NCBI RefSeq assembly: GCF_003182485.1
Contig: NZ_QGTX01000001.1
Coordinates: forward strand, 2,066,001 to 2,130,000
Direction: 5' to 3'
From: Geodermatophilus normandii
GTDB lineage: Bacteria; Actinomycetota; Actinomycetes; Mycobacteriales; Geodermatophilaceae
Length of the DNA: 64,000 bases
Of this stretch, positions 53,466 through 63,766 are shown one piece after another. Numbering within the stretch: the first letter of the stretch is position 1; every line of letters begins with the position of its first letter. Position numbers and translations under genes: made by a program. Under the pieces are notes generated by a model, which worked only from the letters and a program-made list of their open reading frames with translations, ran no database searches and had not been told where the DNA came from.

Positions 53466-54707
53466 ATGTGGCAGATGAGCAACGCCGTCCGGCACTACCC
53501 CTGGGGCTCCCGGACGGTCATCCCCGACCTCCTCGGTGAACCGGTCCCCGCCGACCGGCCCTACGCCGAGCTGTGGCTGGGCGGCCACCCCGACCAGCCC
53601 AGCGTCCTGTCCACCGGCGACCCGCTGGACAAGGCGATCGCGGAGCGCCCCGCCGACCTGCTCGGACCGGACGTGGCCGAGGCCTTCGGCGCGCGGCTGC
53701 CCTTCCTCATGAAGGTGCTGGCCGCCGACACGCCGCTGTCGCTGCAGGCGCACCCCACGATGGCGCAGGCCCGGGCCGGCTTCGCCGCCGAGGAGGCCGC
53801 CGGCGTCCCCAAGGACGACCCCACGCGGACGTTCAAGGACCCGTGGCACAAGCCGGAGCTGCTGCTGGCGCTGACCACCTTCGAGGCGCTGTGCGGCTTC
53901 CGCCCGGTGGAGGAGTCGCTGCACTGCCTGGCCAAGCTGCAGCTGCCCGAGCTCAAGCCCACCATCGCCGCGCTCGCCCGCGGCGGGCTGCAGGCGGCCA
54001 TCCCCCAGCTGCTGGCGCTGTCGGGCAAGCGGCGCACCCACCTGGTCGAGGTCGTCGCGCAGAGGGCGGCGTCCTTCGTCGCCGCCCACGACCCGGAGTT
54101 CATCAACACCTACCGCTGGGCCACGACGCTGGCCGAGGCGTACCCGGGCGACCCCGGCGTCGTCATCTCGCTCATGTGCAACCACCTCAAGCTGGCGCCC
54201 GGCGAGGCGGTGTTCCTGCCGGCCGGCAACCTGCACGCCTACCTGTCCGGCGCCGGCGTCGAGGTGATGGCCAGCTCGGACAACGTCCTGCGCGGTGGGC
54301 TGACCAGCAAGCACGTCGACCTCGCCGCGCTCATCGAGGTGCTCGACTTCTCCGACGGCAAGGTCCCGGTGCTGCACCCGGTGCTCGGCCCCGGCGGCCT
54401 GCGCTACCCGGTGCCCGTCGACGACTTCGACCTCACCCGCTGCCAGCTCGACGAGCTGGCCGGGTCGCTGGGCACCCGCGGCCCGCAGGTCCTGCTGTGC
54501 ACCGAGGGCGAGGCGGTGCTGGAGTCCGCGGAGGGGGAGGTCCGGCTGCGGAAGGGCCAGTCGGCCTTCGTGCCGGCCGGTGCCCCGGTCAGCGCCCGGG
54601 CCCCGCCGTCCTCTACCGGGCCACCACGAACCTGCGCTGACCGAGACCGACCTGCGCTGACCCGGGGCCGCGTGTCGCGGCCGGGGACGGCGCGAGCGCG
54701 GACGTAG
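53466..54707 (+). CDS. manA: Mannose-6-phosphate isomerase, class I, with shifted C-terminal end
   Basis: As read, 413 residues. The type I PMI motifs are present: [50 protein letters not shown] (zinc-binding Q-x-H), [20 protein letters not shown], and [20 protein letters not shown]. It isomerises fructose-6-phosphate and mannose-6-phosphate for GDP-mannose. The end is abnormal: after SARA the frame reads an unrelated tail, [20 protein letters not shown] and on to 54707. One added G in the G run at 54598-54600 would give [16 protein letters not shown] and a stop at 54640 (391 residues), the normal PMI ending. That is either a base-calling error or a genuine 3' frameshift that leaves the active site intact. 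Confidence 0.9.
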   Translation: MWQMSNAVRHYPWGSRTVIPDLLGEPVPADRPYAELWLGGHPDQPSVLSTGDPLDKAIAERPADLLGPDVAEAFGARLPFLMKVLAADTPLSLQAHPTMAQARAGFAAEEAAGVPKDDPTRTFKDPWHKPELLLALTTFEALCGFRPVEESLHCLAKLQLPELKPTIAALARGGLQAAIPQLLALSGKRRTHLVEVVAQRAASFVAAHDPEFINTYRWATTLAEAYPGDPGVVISLMCNHLKLAPGEAVFLPAGNLHAYLSGAGVEVMASSDNVLRGGLTSKHVDLAALIEVLDFSDGKVPVLHPVLGPGGLRYPVPVDDFDLTRCQLDELAGSLGTRGPQVLLCTEGEAVLESAEGEVRLRKGQSAFVPAGAPVSARAPPSSTGPPRTCADRDRPALTRGRVSRPGTARART

Positions 54708-54710
54708 CGT
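54705..54710 (+). promoter_or_regulatory. -10 box TAGCGT, leaderless spacing to the HNH lipoprotein gene
   Basis: TAGCGT followed by five bases and the GTG at 54716. Its TAG is also the stop of manA as read (54705-54707), a coincidence if manA really ends at 54640. Confidence 0.6.
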
Positions 54711-54715
54711 CGGTC

Positions 54716-55570
54716 GTGCTCCTCCGCCCGGCTCCGCTGCGTGCCGCGCTGGCCCTGGGCCTCGCGGCCGCGCTGACCGCGGGCTGCGCCGAGCTCCTCG
54801 GGGACGCACCCGCCGTCCCGTCCGCCGGCAGCGCGCTGGAGGCGCTGGGCTCCGTGCCGGTCCGCGGCCGCGCGCCGCAGACCGGCTACTCGCGCGAGGA
54901 GTTCGGCGACGGGTGGGTCGACACCGACCACAACGGCTGCGACACCCGCAACGACGTCCTCGCGCGGGACCTCACCGGCGAGGTGTTCGAGCCGGGCACC
55001 CGCGACTGCGTCGTCGTCAGCGGCACCCTCGCCGACCCCTACTCCGGGCGCACCATCGAGTTCCGCCGCGGCGAGGGGACCAGCGAGGCGGTGCAGATCG
55101 ACCACGTCGTCGCCCTGTCCGACGCCTGGCAGAAGGGCGCCCGGCAGTGGGACGACGCCCGCCGCACCGAGTTCGCCAACGACCCGCTCAACCTGCTCGC
55201 CGTCGACGGTCCGCTCAACCAGTCCAAGGGCGACTCCGACGCCGCCACCTGGCTGCCCCCGGCCCGGTCCTACCGGTGCGCCTACGTCGCCCGCCAGGTC
55301 GCGGTCAAGGTGACCTACGGGCTGTGGATGACCCGCGCCGAGCGGGACGCCGTCGCCGCTGTCCTCGGCACCTGCCCGGACCAGCCGCTGCCCTCGCGCG
55401 ACCCGCTGCGGGCCCCTCAGCTGCCCGTGTCCGTGCCGCCCGCCCCGGCGACGCCCTATCCGGACTGCGCGGCGGCGCGAGCCGCGGGCGCCGCTCCCGT
55501 CCGCGAGGGCGACCCGGGCTGGAACCCCGCACTGGACGGCGACGGCGACGGCGTCGGCTGCGAGGGCTGA
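54716..55570 (+). CDS. Secreted HNH (DUF1524-like) nuclease lipoprotein with excalibur domain
   Basis: 284 residues. A lipoprotein signal ends in LTAGC (Cys 24), so the protein should be tethered outside the membrane. The nuclease domain (about 85-200) has [33 protein letters not shown] (D-H-V motif) and [19 protein letters not shown] (the N-x-x-N-L...N-x-x-K end of HNH/DUF1524). The last 40 residues are an excalibur calcium-binding domain, [11 protein letters not shown] and [11 protein letters not shown]. Such secreted nucleases probably degrade extracellular DNA. The GTG lies five bases after TAGCGT. A GC hairpin follows the stop. Confidence 0.9.
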   Translation: MLLRPAPLRAALALGLAAALTAGCAELLGDAPAVPSAGSALEALGSVPVRGRAPQTGYSREEFGDGWVDTDHNGCDTRNDVLARDLTGEVFEPGTRDCVVVSGTLADPYSGRTIEFRRGEGTSEAVQIDHVVALSDAWQKGARQWDDARRTEFANDPLNLLAVDGPLNQSKGDSDAATWLPPARSYRCAYVARQVAVKVTYGLWMTRAERDAVAAVLGTCPDQPLPSRDPLRAPQLPVSVPPAPATPYPDCAAARAAGAAPVREGDPGWNPALDGDGDGVGCEG

Positions 55571-57210
<1,640 letters not shown>

Positions 57211-57215
57211 GAGGA

Positions 57216-57269
57216 CCCCTCTGCAGCTCCCCACCCCTCGCAGGCTCGGGGCGGGGAGCTGCAGAGGGG
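57216..57269 (+). terminator. Long hairpin after sahH
   Basis: A 17-bp perfect stem (57216-57232 with 57253-57269) closes a 20-base interior that can pair further. It begins 5 bases after the sahH stop and insulates mtrA. Confidence 0.9.
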
Positions 57270-57312
57270 CCGTTCCAGGCTCTCGCCAGGGCCTGTTCCA
57301 GCACGTTCCGAT

Positions 57313-57343
57313 GGCGCCGGACCGGGTCCACCGGTCCGGCGCC
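57313..57343. promoter_or_regulatory. Perfect 13-bp inverted repeat just upstream of mtrA
   Basis: GGCGCCGGACCGG and CCGGTCCGGCGCC flank a GTCCA loop, ending 4 bp before the putative -10 (TTATCC) and 14 bp before the mtrA GTG. Three GTTCC units precede it (57272, 57295, 57305). It overlaps the -35 position, so it could be an operator, perhaps for MtrA itself, or a second terminator. Confidence 0.5.
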
Positions 57344-57347
57344 ACCG

Positions 57348-57353
57348 TTATCC
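57348..57353 (+). promoter_or_regulatory. Putative -10 box TTATCC before mtrA
   Basis: TTATCC (or TATCCG one base later) lies 4 bp before the GTG at 57358 and 25 bp before GTG at 57379. The closeness to 57358 leaves the mtrA start uncertain. Confidence 0.35.
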
Positions 57354-57357
57354 GCCC

Positions 57358-58086
57358 GTGACGTCGCAGAATGGTCACGTGCCTCCGACCGCAGCGAACA
57401 ACGGGCCCAGTCGCGGCCGCGTCCTGGTCGTCGACGACGACGCCGCCCTCGCCGAGATGCTCGGCATCGTGCTGCGGCGCGAGGGCTACGACCCCGCCTT
57501 CGTCTCCGACGGCAACCGGGCGCTCTCGGTCTTCCAGCAGACCCGCCCCGACATCGTGCTGCTCGACCTGATGCTGCCCGGCCGCAACGGCCTGCAGATC
57601 TGCCAGGACATCCGCAACCAGTCGGCCGTCCCGATCGTCATGCTCACCGCCAAGGGCGACACCATCGACGTCGTCCAGGGGCTCGAGGCCGGTGCCGACG
57701 ACTACGTCACCAAGCCGTTCAAGCCCGTCGAGCTCGTCGCCCGGGTGCGCGCCCAGCTGCGCCGCGGCGAGACCGGTCAGGCCGAGACGCTGGCGATCGG
57801 TGACGTGCAGATCGACGTCCCGGCCCACCAGGTCACCCGCGACGGCACGCCCATCCCGCTCACCCCGCTGGAGTTCGACCTGCTGGTGGCCCTCGCCCGC
57901 AAGCCGCGGCAGGTCTTCACCCGCGAGCTGCTGCTCGAGCAGGTGTGGGGCTACCGGCACGCCGCCGACACCCGGCTGGTCAACGTCCACGTGCAGCGGC
58001 TGCGCGCCAAGATCGAGCGCGACCCCGAGAAGCCCGAGATCGTGCTGACCGTCCGCGGGGTCGGCTACAAGGCCGGCCCGCCGTGA
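57358..58086 (+). CDS. mtrA: Two-component response regulator MtrA
   Basis: 242 residues, OmpR/PhoB class. Receiver domain: VLVVDDDAALAEMLG with the acidic pocket, phosphoacceptor Asp 70 in IVLLDLMLPGRNGLQ, VPIVMLTAKGD and DDYVTKPFKP. The winged-helix DNA-binding domain has LTPLEFDLLVALARKPRQVF and VNVHVQRLRAKIERDPEKPE, then VRGVGYKAG. It regulates cell-wall turnover and division genes with MtrB and LpqB, next in the operon. GTG at 57358 gives a 20-residue extension; GTG at 57379 is also possible. A perfect inverted repeat sits in the promoter region. Confidence 0.95.
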   Translation: MTSQNGHVPPTAANNGPSRGRVLVVDDDAALAEMLGIVLRREGYDPAFVSDGNRALSVFQQTRPDIVLLDLMLPGRNGLQICQDIRNQSAVPIVMLTAKGDTIDVVQGLEAGADDYVTKPFKPVELVARVRAQLRRGETGQAETLAIGDVQIDVPAHQVTRDGTPIPLTPLEFDLLVALARKPRQVFTRELLLEQVWGYRHAADTRLVNVHVQRLRAKIERDPEKPEIVLTVRGVGYKAGPP

Positions 58087-58105
58087 TCGGCGGCGCGAGG
58101 CGAGG

Positions 58106-59827
58106 GTGAGCACCACCCACCCGGCGCCGCCGGCCACCGCGACGGGCGGGACGGGGAGCGCTCCCGCCCCGGCCCGCTCCCGGGCGCGCCCGCGGGACCT
58201 GCGCACCGTGCGGCGCGGCCTGCGCCGGCGCGCGGTCCGGGCGCGCATCCGCACCCGCCGGCTCGTCGGCCGGGGGATCTCCGCCTGGCGGAAGTCGCTG
58301 CACGTCCGCATCGGCGCGATCACGATGGTCGTGGCCGGCACGGTCGTCGTCATCGTCAGCTTGGTGCTGTTCAGCCAGATCCGCACGCAGCTGCTGTCGG
58401 TCAAGGAGCAGGCGGCGATCGACCAGGCGCAGGCCGGCGTCGTCTACGCCCGGTCGGAGGTGGTGGGCATCGCCGCGGGCGACGCCGCCAGCGTGCGGGC
58501 CACCCTGGGCCGCACGGTGAACGGGCTGCTCACCCGCGGCGGTTCGGCCGGCGACTTCGACGTCGTCATGGTCTACCGGACGGGCAACACCGAGCGGCCG
58601 CCGGCGGTCAGCCGGCCCGGCGTCTACCCGGCGCTGCCCGACGACCTGCGCGCCGGCGTGCAGGGTGGCGGCCAGTACACGCAGTACGCGCTGGTGCCCG
58701 ACGACGCCGGCGAGCCGCGGCCCACGCTGCTCGTCGGCGCCCCGGTGCCCGGCGACGTCTCCTCGCCCGAGGAGATCGAGCTGTACTACGCCTTCCCCCT
58801 CGACCAGGAGGAGGAGACGCTCTCGCTGATCCGCAGCACCGTGGCGATCAGCGGCATCGCGCTCACCCTCTTCGTGGCCGGCATCGGCGTGCTCGTGACC
58901 CGGCTGGTGGTGGACCCGGTGCGCCGCGCGGCGGGCACCGCGCAGCGGCTGGCCGACGGGCAGCTCGAGGAGCGGATGACCGTCCGCGGGGAGGACGACC
59001 TCGCCCGGCTGGCCACCAGCTTCAACGCGATGGCCGACAGCCTGCAGCGGCAGATCACCCAGCTCGAGGGCCTGTCCCAGCTGCAGCAGCGGTTCACCTC
59101 CGACGTCAGCCACGAGCTGCGCACCCCGCTGACGACGGTGCAGATGGCCGCCGACGTGCTGCACGAGTCGCGCGGCGACTTCCCGCCGCACGTCGCGCGC
59201 TCGGCCGAGCTGCTGCACGAGGAACTCGACCGCTTCGAGCGGCTGCTGTCGGACCTGCTCGAGATCAGCCGCTACGACGCCGGCGCCGCCGTCCTCGACT
59301 GGGCGCCCACCGACCTCGGCTCGCTGGTCGGGCGGGTGGTCGACGGGATGAGCTCGCTGGCCGAGCGGCACGGCTGCGAGCTGCGGGTGACCGGCCCGGC
59401 CGACCCGGTGATCGCCGAGGTCGACGCGCGGCGGGTCGAGCGCATCCTGCGCAACCTGGTCGGCAACGCCGTCGAGCACGGCAGCGGCCGGCCGATCGAG
59501 ATCACCCTGGCGGCCAACCGGACGGCGGCCGCGGTCACCGTCCGCGACCACGGCGTCGGGCTCTCCTCCGCCGAGACGCAGCACGTCTTCGACCGGTTCT
59601 GGCGGGCCGACCCGTCGCGGGTGCGCACCGTCGGCGGCAGCGGGCTGGGCCTGTCGATCAGCCTCGAGGACGCCCGGCTGCACGGCGGCTGGCTGCAGGT
59701 GTGGGGCCAGCCCGGGCTCGGGGCGCAGTTCCGGTTCACCGTCCCCCTCGTGGCCGGCGCCGACCTCACCAGCTCGCCGCTCCCGCTGCGGCCGACGATC
59801 GTGCGCCGTCCCGGGGTGCGCCCGTGA
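58106..59827 (+). CDS. mtrB: Two-component sensor histidine kinase MtrB
   Basis: 573 residues. An Arg-rich cytoplasmic N-terminus (about 1-67) precedes a first membrane segment (IGAITMVVAGTVVVIVSLVL), an extracellular sensor domain (about 92-245) and a second membrane segment (STVAISGIALTLFVAGIGVL). A HAMP domain follows (VDPVRRAAGTAQRLADGQLE), then the H box FTSDVSHELRTPLTTVQMAA with phosphoacceptor His 336. The ATPase domain carries RNLVGNAVEHGSGRPIEITL, VRDHGVGL and GGSGLGLSIS. It phosphorylates MtrA. The GTG lies 20 bp after the mtrA stop, following a GAGG stretch. lpqB overlaps the end by 4 bp. Confidence 0.95.
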   Translation: MSTTHPAPPATATGGTGSAPAPARSRARPRDLRTVRRGLRRRAVRARIRTRRLVGRGISAWRKSLHVRIGAITMVVAGTVVVIVSLVLFSQIRTQLLSVKEQAAIDQAQAGVVYARSEVVGIAAGDAASVRATLGRTVNGLLTRGGSAGDFDVVMVYRTGNTERPPAVSRPGVYPALPDDLRAGVQGGGQYTQYALVPDDAGEPRPTLLVGAPVPGDVSSPEEIELYYAFPLDQEEETLSLIRSTVAISGIALTLFVAGIGVLVTRLVVDPVRRAAGTAQRLADGQLEERMTVRGEDDLARLATSFNAMADSLQRQITQLEGLSQLQQRFTSDVSHELRTPLTTVQMAADVLHESRGDFPPHVARSAELLHEELDRFERLLSDLLEISRYDAGAAVLDWAPTDLGSLVGRVVDGMSSLAERHGCELRVTGPADPVIAEVDARRVERILRNLVGNAVEHGSGRPIEITLAANRTAAAVTVRDHGVGLSSAETQHVFDRFWRADPSRVRTVGGSGLGLSISLEDARLHGGWLQVWGQPGLGAQFRFTVPLVAGADLTSSPLPLRPTIVRRPGVRP

Positions 59828-61536
59828 GGCGGCTCCCCGCGGCGCTGGCCGCCCTCCTGCTGGCCCTGCTGACCGCGTGCTCGACCGTGCCCACCGGCTC
59901 CGCGCCGCAGGCGATCACCGACGCCGAGGCCCGGCCCACCGGCGACGTCGGGATCGAGCCGCTCGGGCCGCGCGCCGACGCGACGACGGAGGAGATCGTC
60001 CGCGGGTTCGTCGACGCCGCCGCGAGCACGGTCAACGGCCACCCCGTCGCCGTCGAGCACCTGACCCCCGAGGCGGGCGCGACCTGGAGCGACGAGGCCG
60101 GCATCACCCTCGTGGGCCCGGACTACGCCACGGTGGCCACCGGCACCGGCACGGTCGTCATGACCGGCGACCAGGTCGGCACGGTGGACCCGCGGGGCGT
60201 CTTCACGGCCGCCAGCGACACGGTCTTCACCCACGAGTTCACGCTGGCCGAGGTCGACGGCGAGTGGCGGATCACCAACCCGCCCGACGGGCTGGTCATG
60301 CTCGTGCCCGACTTCGAGCGCCTCTACGACGACCTCGCCGTCTACTTCGTCGACCCGACGCAGACGCGCGTGGTGCCCGACCCGCGCTACCTGATCTCCG
60401 GGGAGGCCCAGCCGACGACGCTGGTGCAGCGGCTGGTCGAGGGTCCCTCGCCGGCCCTGGCCGCCGGCGTCGGCAACGCCCTGGGCGGCGTCACGCTCAC
60501 CCGGGCGGTCACCGTCTCGGGGTCCACGGTCGTCGTCGACCTCGCCGGTCTCGACGACCTCTCGCCGCAGCAGCTCGGGCAGCTGTCGGCGCAGCTGGTG
60601 TTCACCCTCGACCAGGTCGAGGGCACCAACTCGGTGGAGGTCCGCAGCAACGGCGAGCCGGTCACGATCGACGGCGTGCCCACCGCCCAGCGCGCCGACG
60701 ACTGGGCCTCCTTCAGCCCCGACTCGGTTCCCGCCGACGCCGCCGGCCACTACCTCGACGCCGGCCGGCTGATGACGGTCGACGGGCAGCCGGCACCGGG
60801 GCCCGCGGGGTCGGGCGTGTACGGGCTGACGAGCGCGGCGGTCTCGGCCGACCCGCGGACCAGCGCGCTGACGACGATGGCGGGCGTCTCCGTCGCCGGG
60901 GGGACCGCGTCCCTGCTGCTCGGCCCCTACGGCGGCGACCTCGCCCCGGTGGTGCCCGCGAGCCGGCTGTCGGTCCCGACGGTCGCGGCGACCCGCCCGG
61001 AGTTCTGGGTGGTCCGCGACGAGAGCACCGTCGTCCGGGTGCCCGCCACCGGCTCGCCGCAGCCGGTGAACGCCCCGACGCTGGCCGGCCAGGGCCGGAC
61101 GACGGCGCTGCAGCTCTCGCCCGACGGCGTCCGCGCCGCCGTGGTGGTCAGCCGGGGGGACGCGGCGGTGCTGCTCGTCGGCACGGTGGTGCGCTCCGAC
61201 GAGGGGCCGGTGGCCCTGCGCGACCTGCGGGAGGTGGCACCGGCGCTGACCTCGGTCGTGGACGTCGGCTGGCGCACGGCCGGCAGCCTCATGGTGCTGG
61301 CCGACGGCGGCGAGGACGCCGTGGTGCCCTACGTCGTGGGGGTCGACGGGTGGGGGTTGTCCACGGTGCCCACCTCCGGCCTGCCCAGCCCGCCGACCGC
61401 GCTGGCCGCCGCGCCCGGGCAGCAGGCGCTGGTCAGCGCCGGCGGGACCGTGTGGGAGCTGACCGGCGGCACCTGGGTGACGCTCGTCCGCGGCCAGGCG
61501 CCGGTGCCCGGCACCGAGCCCTTCTACCCCGCCTAG
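59824..61536 (+). CDS. lpqB: Lipoprotein LpqB, MtrAB accessory
   Basis: 570 residues. The lipoprotein signal VRRLPAALAALLLALLTAC gives a lipobox with Cys 19. A GerMN-like domain follows at about 190-320 (ISGEAQPTTLVQRLVEGPSP, VTVSGSTVVVDLAGLDDLSP), then a beta-propeller-like C-terminal part (TRPEFWVVRDESTVVRVPAT, LQLSPDGVRAAVVVSRGDAA, VVDVGWRTAGSLMVLADG). LpqB binds the MtrB sensor in mycobacteria and tunes the system. GTG at 59824 overlaps the mtrB stop (GTGA). The tail after the stop (61537-61580) repeats CCCTTCTACCCCGCCT-like units, apparently a short local duplication. Confidence 0.93.
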   Translation: MRRLPAALAALLLALLTACSTVPTGSAPQAITDAEARPTGDVGIEPLGPRADATTEEIVRGFVDAAASTVNGHPVAVEHLTPEAGATWSDEAGITLVGPDYATVATGTGTVVMTGDQVGTVDPRGVFTAASDTVFTHEFTLAEVDGEWRITNPPDGLVMLVPDFERLYDDLAVYFVDPTQTRVVPDPRYLISGEAQPTTLVQRLVEGPSPALAAGVGNALGGVTLTRAVTVSGSTVVVDLAGLDDLSPQQLGQLSAQLVFTLDQVEGTNSVEVRSNGEPVTIDGVPTAQRADDWASFSPDSVPADAAGHYLDAGRLMTVDGQPAPGPAGSGVYGLTSAAVSADPRTSALTTMAGVSVAGGTASLLLGPYGGDLAPVVPASRLSVPTVAATRPEFWVVRDESTVVRVPATGSPQPVNAPTLAGQGRTTALQLSPDGVRAAVVVSRGDAAVLLVGTVVRSDEGPVALRDLREVAPALTSVVDVGWRTAGSLMVLADGGEDAVVPYVVGVDGWGLSTVPTSGLPSPPTALAAAPGQQALVSAGGTVWELTGGTWVTLVRGQAPVPGTEPFYPA

Positions 61537-61644
61537 CCCTCCTACCCCGCCTGGCCCTTCCACCCAGCCTGGCCCGAGGACCGGGTCCTCCACAGATCCG
61601 GCCGCGACCGGCCGCGGCACCCGGGCCTGCCGCACGCTGGGGCG

Positions 61645-62421
61645 GTGGGCGGACTGGGTGCGGCGCTGGCCGACCTCGTCCTCCCGCGCACCTGCGCCGG
61701 TTGCGGCGTCCCCGGGTCCGCGCTGTGCCGGCGCTGCACCGCCGCGCTCGGCTCCCCCCGCGAGGCGACGCCCCGCCGGCCGCCCCGGGCCATGCCGCCC
61801 ACCGTGGCCGCCGGCGCCTACGCCGGACCGGTGCGCCCGGCGGTCGCCGCCTTCAAGGAGCACGGCCGCGCGGAGCTCGCCGGCCCGCTCGGCGCGGCCC
61901 TCGCCCTCGCCGTCGGGGTGCACGCCGTGCTGCTGCCCGGGCGGCCGGTGCTGCTGGTCCCGGTGCCGCCGTCGCGGGCGGCGCTGCGGGCGCGGGGGCG
62001 CGACTGCGTGCGGGAACTGGCCACGGCCGCCGTCGCGGACCTGCGCGCGGCCGGGGTCGACGCCGGCTGCGCGCGGCTGCTGACCCGGGCCGGCCGCGTG
62101 CGCGACTCCGCGGGACTGTCGGTGGCGCAGCGGCGGGCCAACCTCGCCGGCACCTTCGCCGTCCGCCCGGGGGCGCTGCCCGCCGGGGCGCTGCTCGTGG
62201 TGGTCGACGACGTCGTCACCAGCGGCGCCACGCTCACCGAGGCGGCCGCCGTCGTGCGGGCGACACGCCGGGCCGACGACGCGCCGGTGCTCGCCGCGGT
62301 GGTCGCCGCCACGCCCCGGCCGGGCACCCCCGCGGCCCCACCTGGGCGGTTCCCGGCCGGGCTGGCGCGGGCCCCGACGAGGCGTCTCGATCGACTGTCC
62401 GGTCCACGTGACAGCGACTAG
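61645..62421 (+). CDS. ComF-family phosphoribosyltransferase-like protein
   Basis: 258 residues. An N-terminal zinc-finger-like part has LVLPRTCAGCGVPGSALCRR (C-x2-C ... C-x2-C). The body carries RPAVAAFKEHGRAELAGPLG, VLLVPVPPSRAALRARGRDC and GLSVAQRRANLAGTFAV. The PRPP-binding signature is LLVVVDDVVTSGATLTEAA. ComF proteins are linked to DNA uptake in competent bacteria and to other nucleic-acid roles; in actinobacteria the gene is kept before hpf even where competence is unknown. The GTG at 61645 follows GGGGCG. Its TAG stop at 62419-62421 forms part of the TAGCGT box of hpf. Confidence 0.88.
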   Translation: MGGLGAALADLVLPRTCAGCGVPGSALCRRCTAALGSPREATPRRPPRAMPPTVAAGAYAGPVRPAVAAFKEHGRAELAGPLGAALALAVGVHAVLLPGRPVLLVPVPPSRAALRARGRDCVRELATAAVADLRAAGVDAGCARLLTRAGRVRDSAGLSVAQRRANLAGTFAVRPGALPAGALLVVVDDVVTSGATLTEAAAVVRATRRADDAPVLAAVVAATPRPGTPAAPPGRFPAGLARAPTRRLDRLSGPRDSD

Positions 62422-62424
62422 CGT
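62419..62424 (+). promoter_or_regulatory. -10 box TAGCGT overlapping the comF-like stop, before hpf
   Basis: TAGCGT 33 bp before the hpf ATG at 62458; the leader has GGGAGG as Shine-Dalgarno. The TAG also ends the comF-like gene. Confidence 0.6.
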
Positions 62425-62457
62425 GCCATTGGTCACACCCGACGACCGGGAGGTCCT

Positions 62458-63144
62458 ATGGAGATCGTGGTCCGTGGCCGCAACGTGGAAGTGCCGGATC
62501 ACTACCGGCAGCACGTCGAGGACAAGGTCGGCCAGCTCGAACGGTTCGACGGCAAGCTGTCCCGCATCGACGTCGAGTTGTTCCACGAGAAGAACCCCCG
62601 CCAGTCCGCCAACTGTCAGCGCGTGGAGATCACCCTCCGCGGCAAGGGCCCCGTGGTCCGTGCCGAGGCCAGCGCGCCTGACTTCCACGCCGCGCTCGAC
62701 CTGGCCTGCGGCAAGCTCGACAACCGGCTGCGGCGGGCCAACGACCGCCGCCGCGTGCACCACGGCCGCCGGACCCCACCCACCGTCCGGGTGTCCGGCA
62801 CCACCGCTGCGCCGCTGGAGACCCCGGCGCTGGGCATCCCCGACGTCGAGCAGCAGTTCGCCGGGGAACCACTGGTCACCGACCTCGACGAGCACCTGCC
62901 CGGCCGCGTGGTGCGAGAGAAGCACCACCCGGCCGTGCCCATGACCGTCGACCAGGCCCTGCACGAGATGGAGCTCGTGGGGCACGACTTCTTCCTCTTC
63001 CAGTGCGCCGACACCGGCAAGCCGACCGTCGTCTACCGGCGGCACGCCTTCGACTACGGCCTGATCCGGCTGGTGGAGCCGCCGCTGGGGACCATGGACG
63101 CGCACAGCGGGGCGCCGGCCGAGCCCGCCGTCGTCCCGCGCTGA
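62458..63144 (+). CDS. hpf: Ribosome hibernation-promoting factor, long form
   Basis: 228 residues. The N-terminal S30AE domain (about 1-100) has MEIVVRGRNVEVPDHYRQHV, EDKVGQLERFDGKLSRIDVE and DFHAALDLACGKLDNRLRRA. A linker with HHGRRTPPTVRVSG follows, then the C-terminal dimerisation domain (about 150-215): VVREKHHPAVPMTVDQALHE and YRRHAFDYGLIRLVEPP. Long HPF dimerises ribosomes into 100S particles in resting cells. The ATG follows GGGAGG (7-bp spacing), so unlike many neighbours it is translated with a leader. A hairpin follows. secA is the usual next gene, but here a GNAT gene lies on the other strand. Confidence 0.95.
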   Translation: MEIVVRGRNVEVPDHYRQHVEDKVGQLERFDGKLSRIDVELFHEKNPRQSANCQRVEITLRGKGPVVRAEASAPDFHAALDLACGKLDNRLRRANDRRRVHHGRRTPPTVRVSGTTAAPLETPALGIPDVEQQFAGEPLVTDLDEHLPGRVVREKHHPAVPMTVDQALHEMELVGHDFFLFQCADTGKPTVVYRRHAFDYGLIRLVEPPLGTMDAHSGAPAEPAVVPR

Positions 63145-63153
63145 CCGCACCGG

Positions 63154-63186
63154 GGAGGGGCCGCGCCGCACCGGCGCGGCCCCTCC
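63154..63186. terminator. Hairpin between hpf and the GNAT gene
   Basis: A 15-bp perfect stem (63154-63168 with 63172-63186) with a CAC loop, between convergent genes; it can serve both. Confidence 0.85.
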
Positions 63187-63207
63187 GCCGTGTCCGGGGC
63201 CGGGACC

Positions 63208-63756
63208 TCAGTCGCCGGCGAGCCGGCCGAAGAGGACGGCGTCGCCGCGCGTGCCGTCCCGCCGGGGCAGCGCCGCACGGACGACGCCCTCGCGGGTGAA
63301 CCCGGCCCGGGCGGCCACCACCTGCGAGGCGCCGTTGTCCACGTCGACCACCAGGTGCACCCGCGGCGCCCCGTGCGCGAACGCCCACCGGGCGAGGCCG
63401 TCGGCGATCTCGGTGGCGTAGCCGCGGCGCCGGGCCCACGGCGCCACCGAGTAGCCGATCTCGGGGCCGAGGTGCCGGCCGCCCAACAGCAGCCCGCCGG
63501 TGCCGACGAGCCGGCCGCCGTCGTCGGCCACCACCGACAGGCCGGTGCCCTCCGCGCGCTGCCGGACGACGGTGTCCACGAAGGCGCGGGCGTCGGCGAG
63601 CGTGTAGGGCACGGGCGCGCCGGTGATCCAGCGCTGCGCCTCGGGGTCCTGGGTGGCCCGGTGCACGGCGTCGACGTCGTCGTCGGTGAACGGCCGCAGG
63701 ACCAGGCGGGCGGTGCGGACCGTCTCGGTGGTCAGGTCGGTGCCGGAGAGCTCCAC
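63208..63756 (-). CDS. GNAT family N-acetyltransferase (RimJ/RimL-like)
   Basis: 182 residues. Start VELSGTDLTTETVRTARLVL matches the RimJ/RimL type (T-x-R-L-x-L-R-P-F). The acetyl-CoA region includes VGTGGLLLGGRHLGPEIGYS and SVAPWARRRGYATEIADGLA, the family's Q/R-x-x-G-x-G/A signature (R-R-R-G-Y-A). VHLVVDVDNGASQVVAARAG and FTREGVVR are the usual end. It transfers acetyl to an amine; the substrate is unknown. The GTG at 63756 lies 10 bp after the stop of the PPOX-family gene on the same strand, so they are probably cotranscribed. Confidence 0.85.
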   Translation of the reverse strand: MELSGTDLTTETVRTARLVLRPFTDDDVDAVHRATQDPEAQRWITGAPVPYTLADARAFVDTVVRQRAEGTGLSVVADDGGRLVGTGGLLLGGRHLGPEIGYSVAPWARRRGYATEIADGLARWAFAHGAPRVHLVVDVDNGASQVVAARAGFTREGVVRAALPRRDGTRGDAVLFGRLAGD

Positions 63757-63766
63757 GGACCCATGC

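Noticed and set aside
59272..63171. A 1299-codon minus-strand frame across mtrB, lpqB, comF and hpf
   Set aside because: It is antisense to four well-recognised genes and its product is Gly/Arg/Val-rich without motifs.
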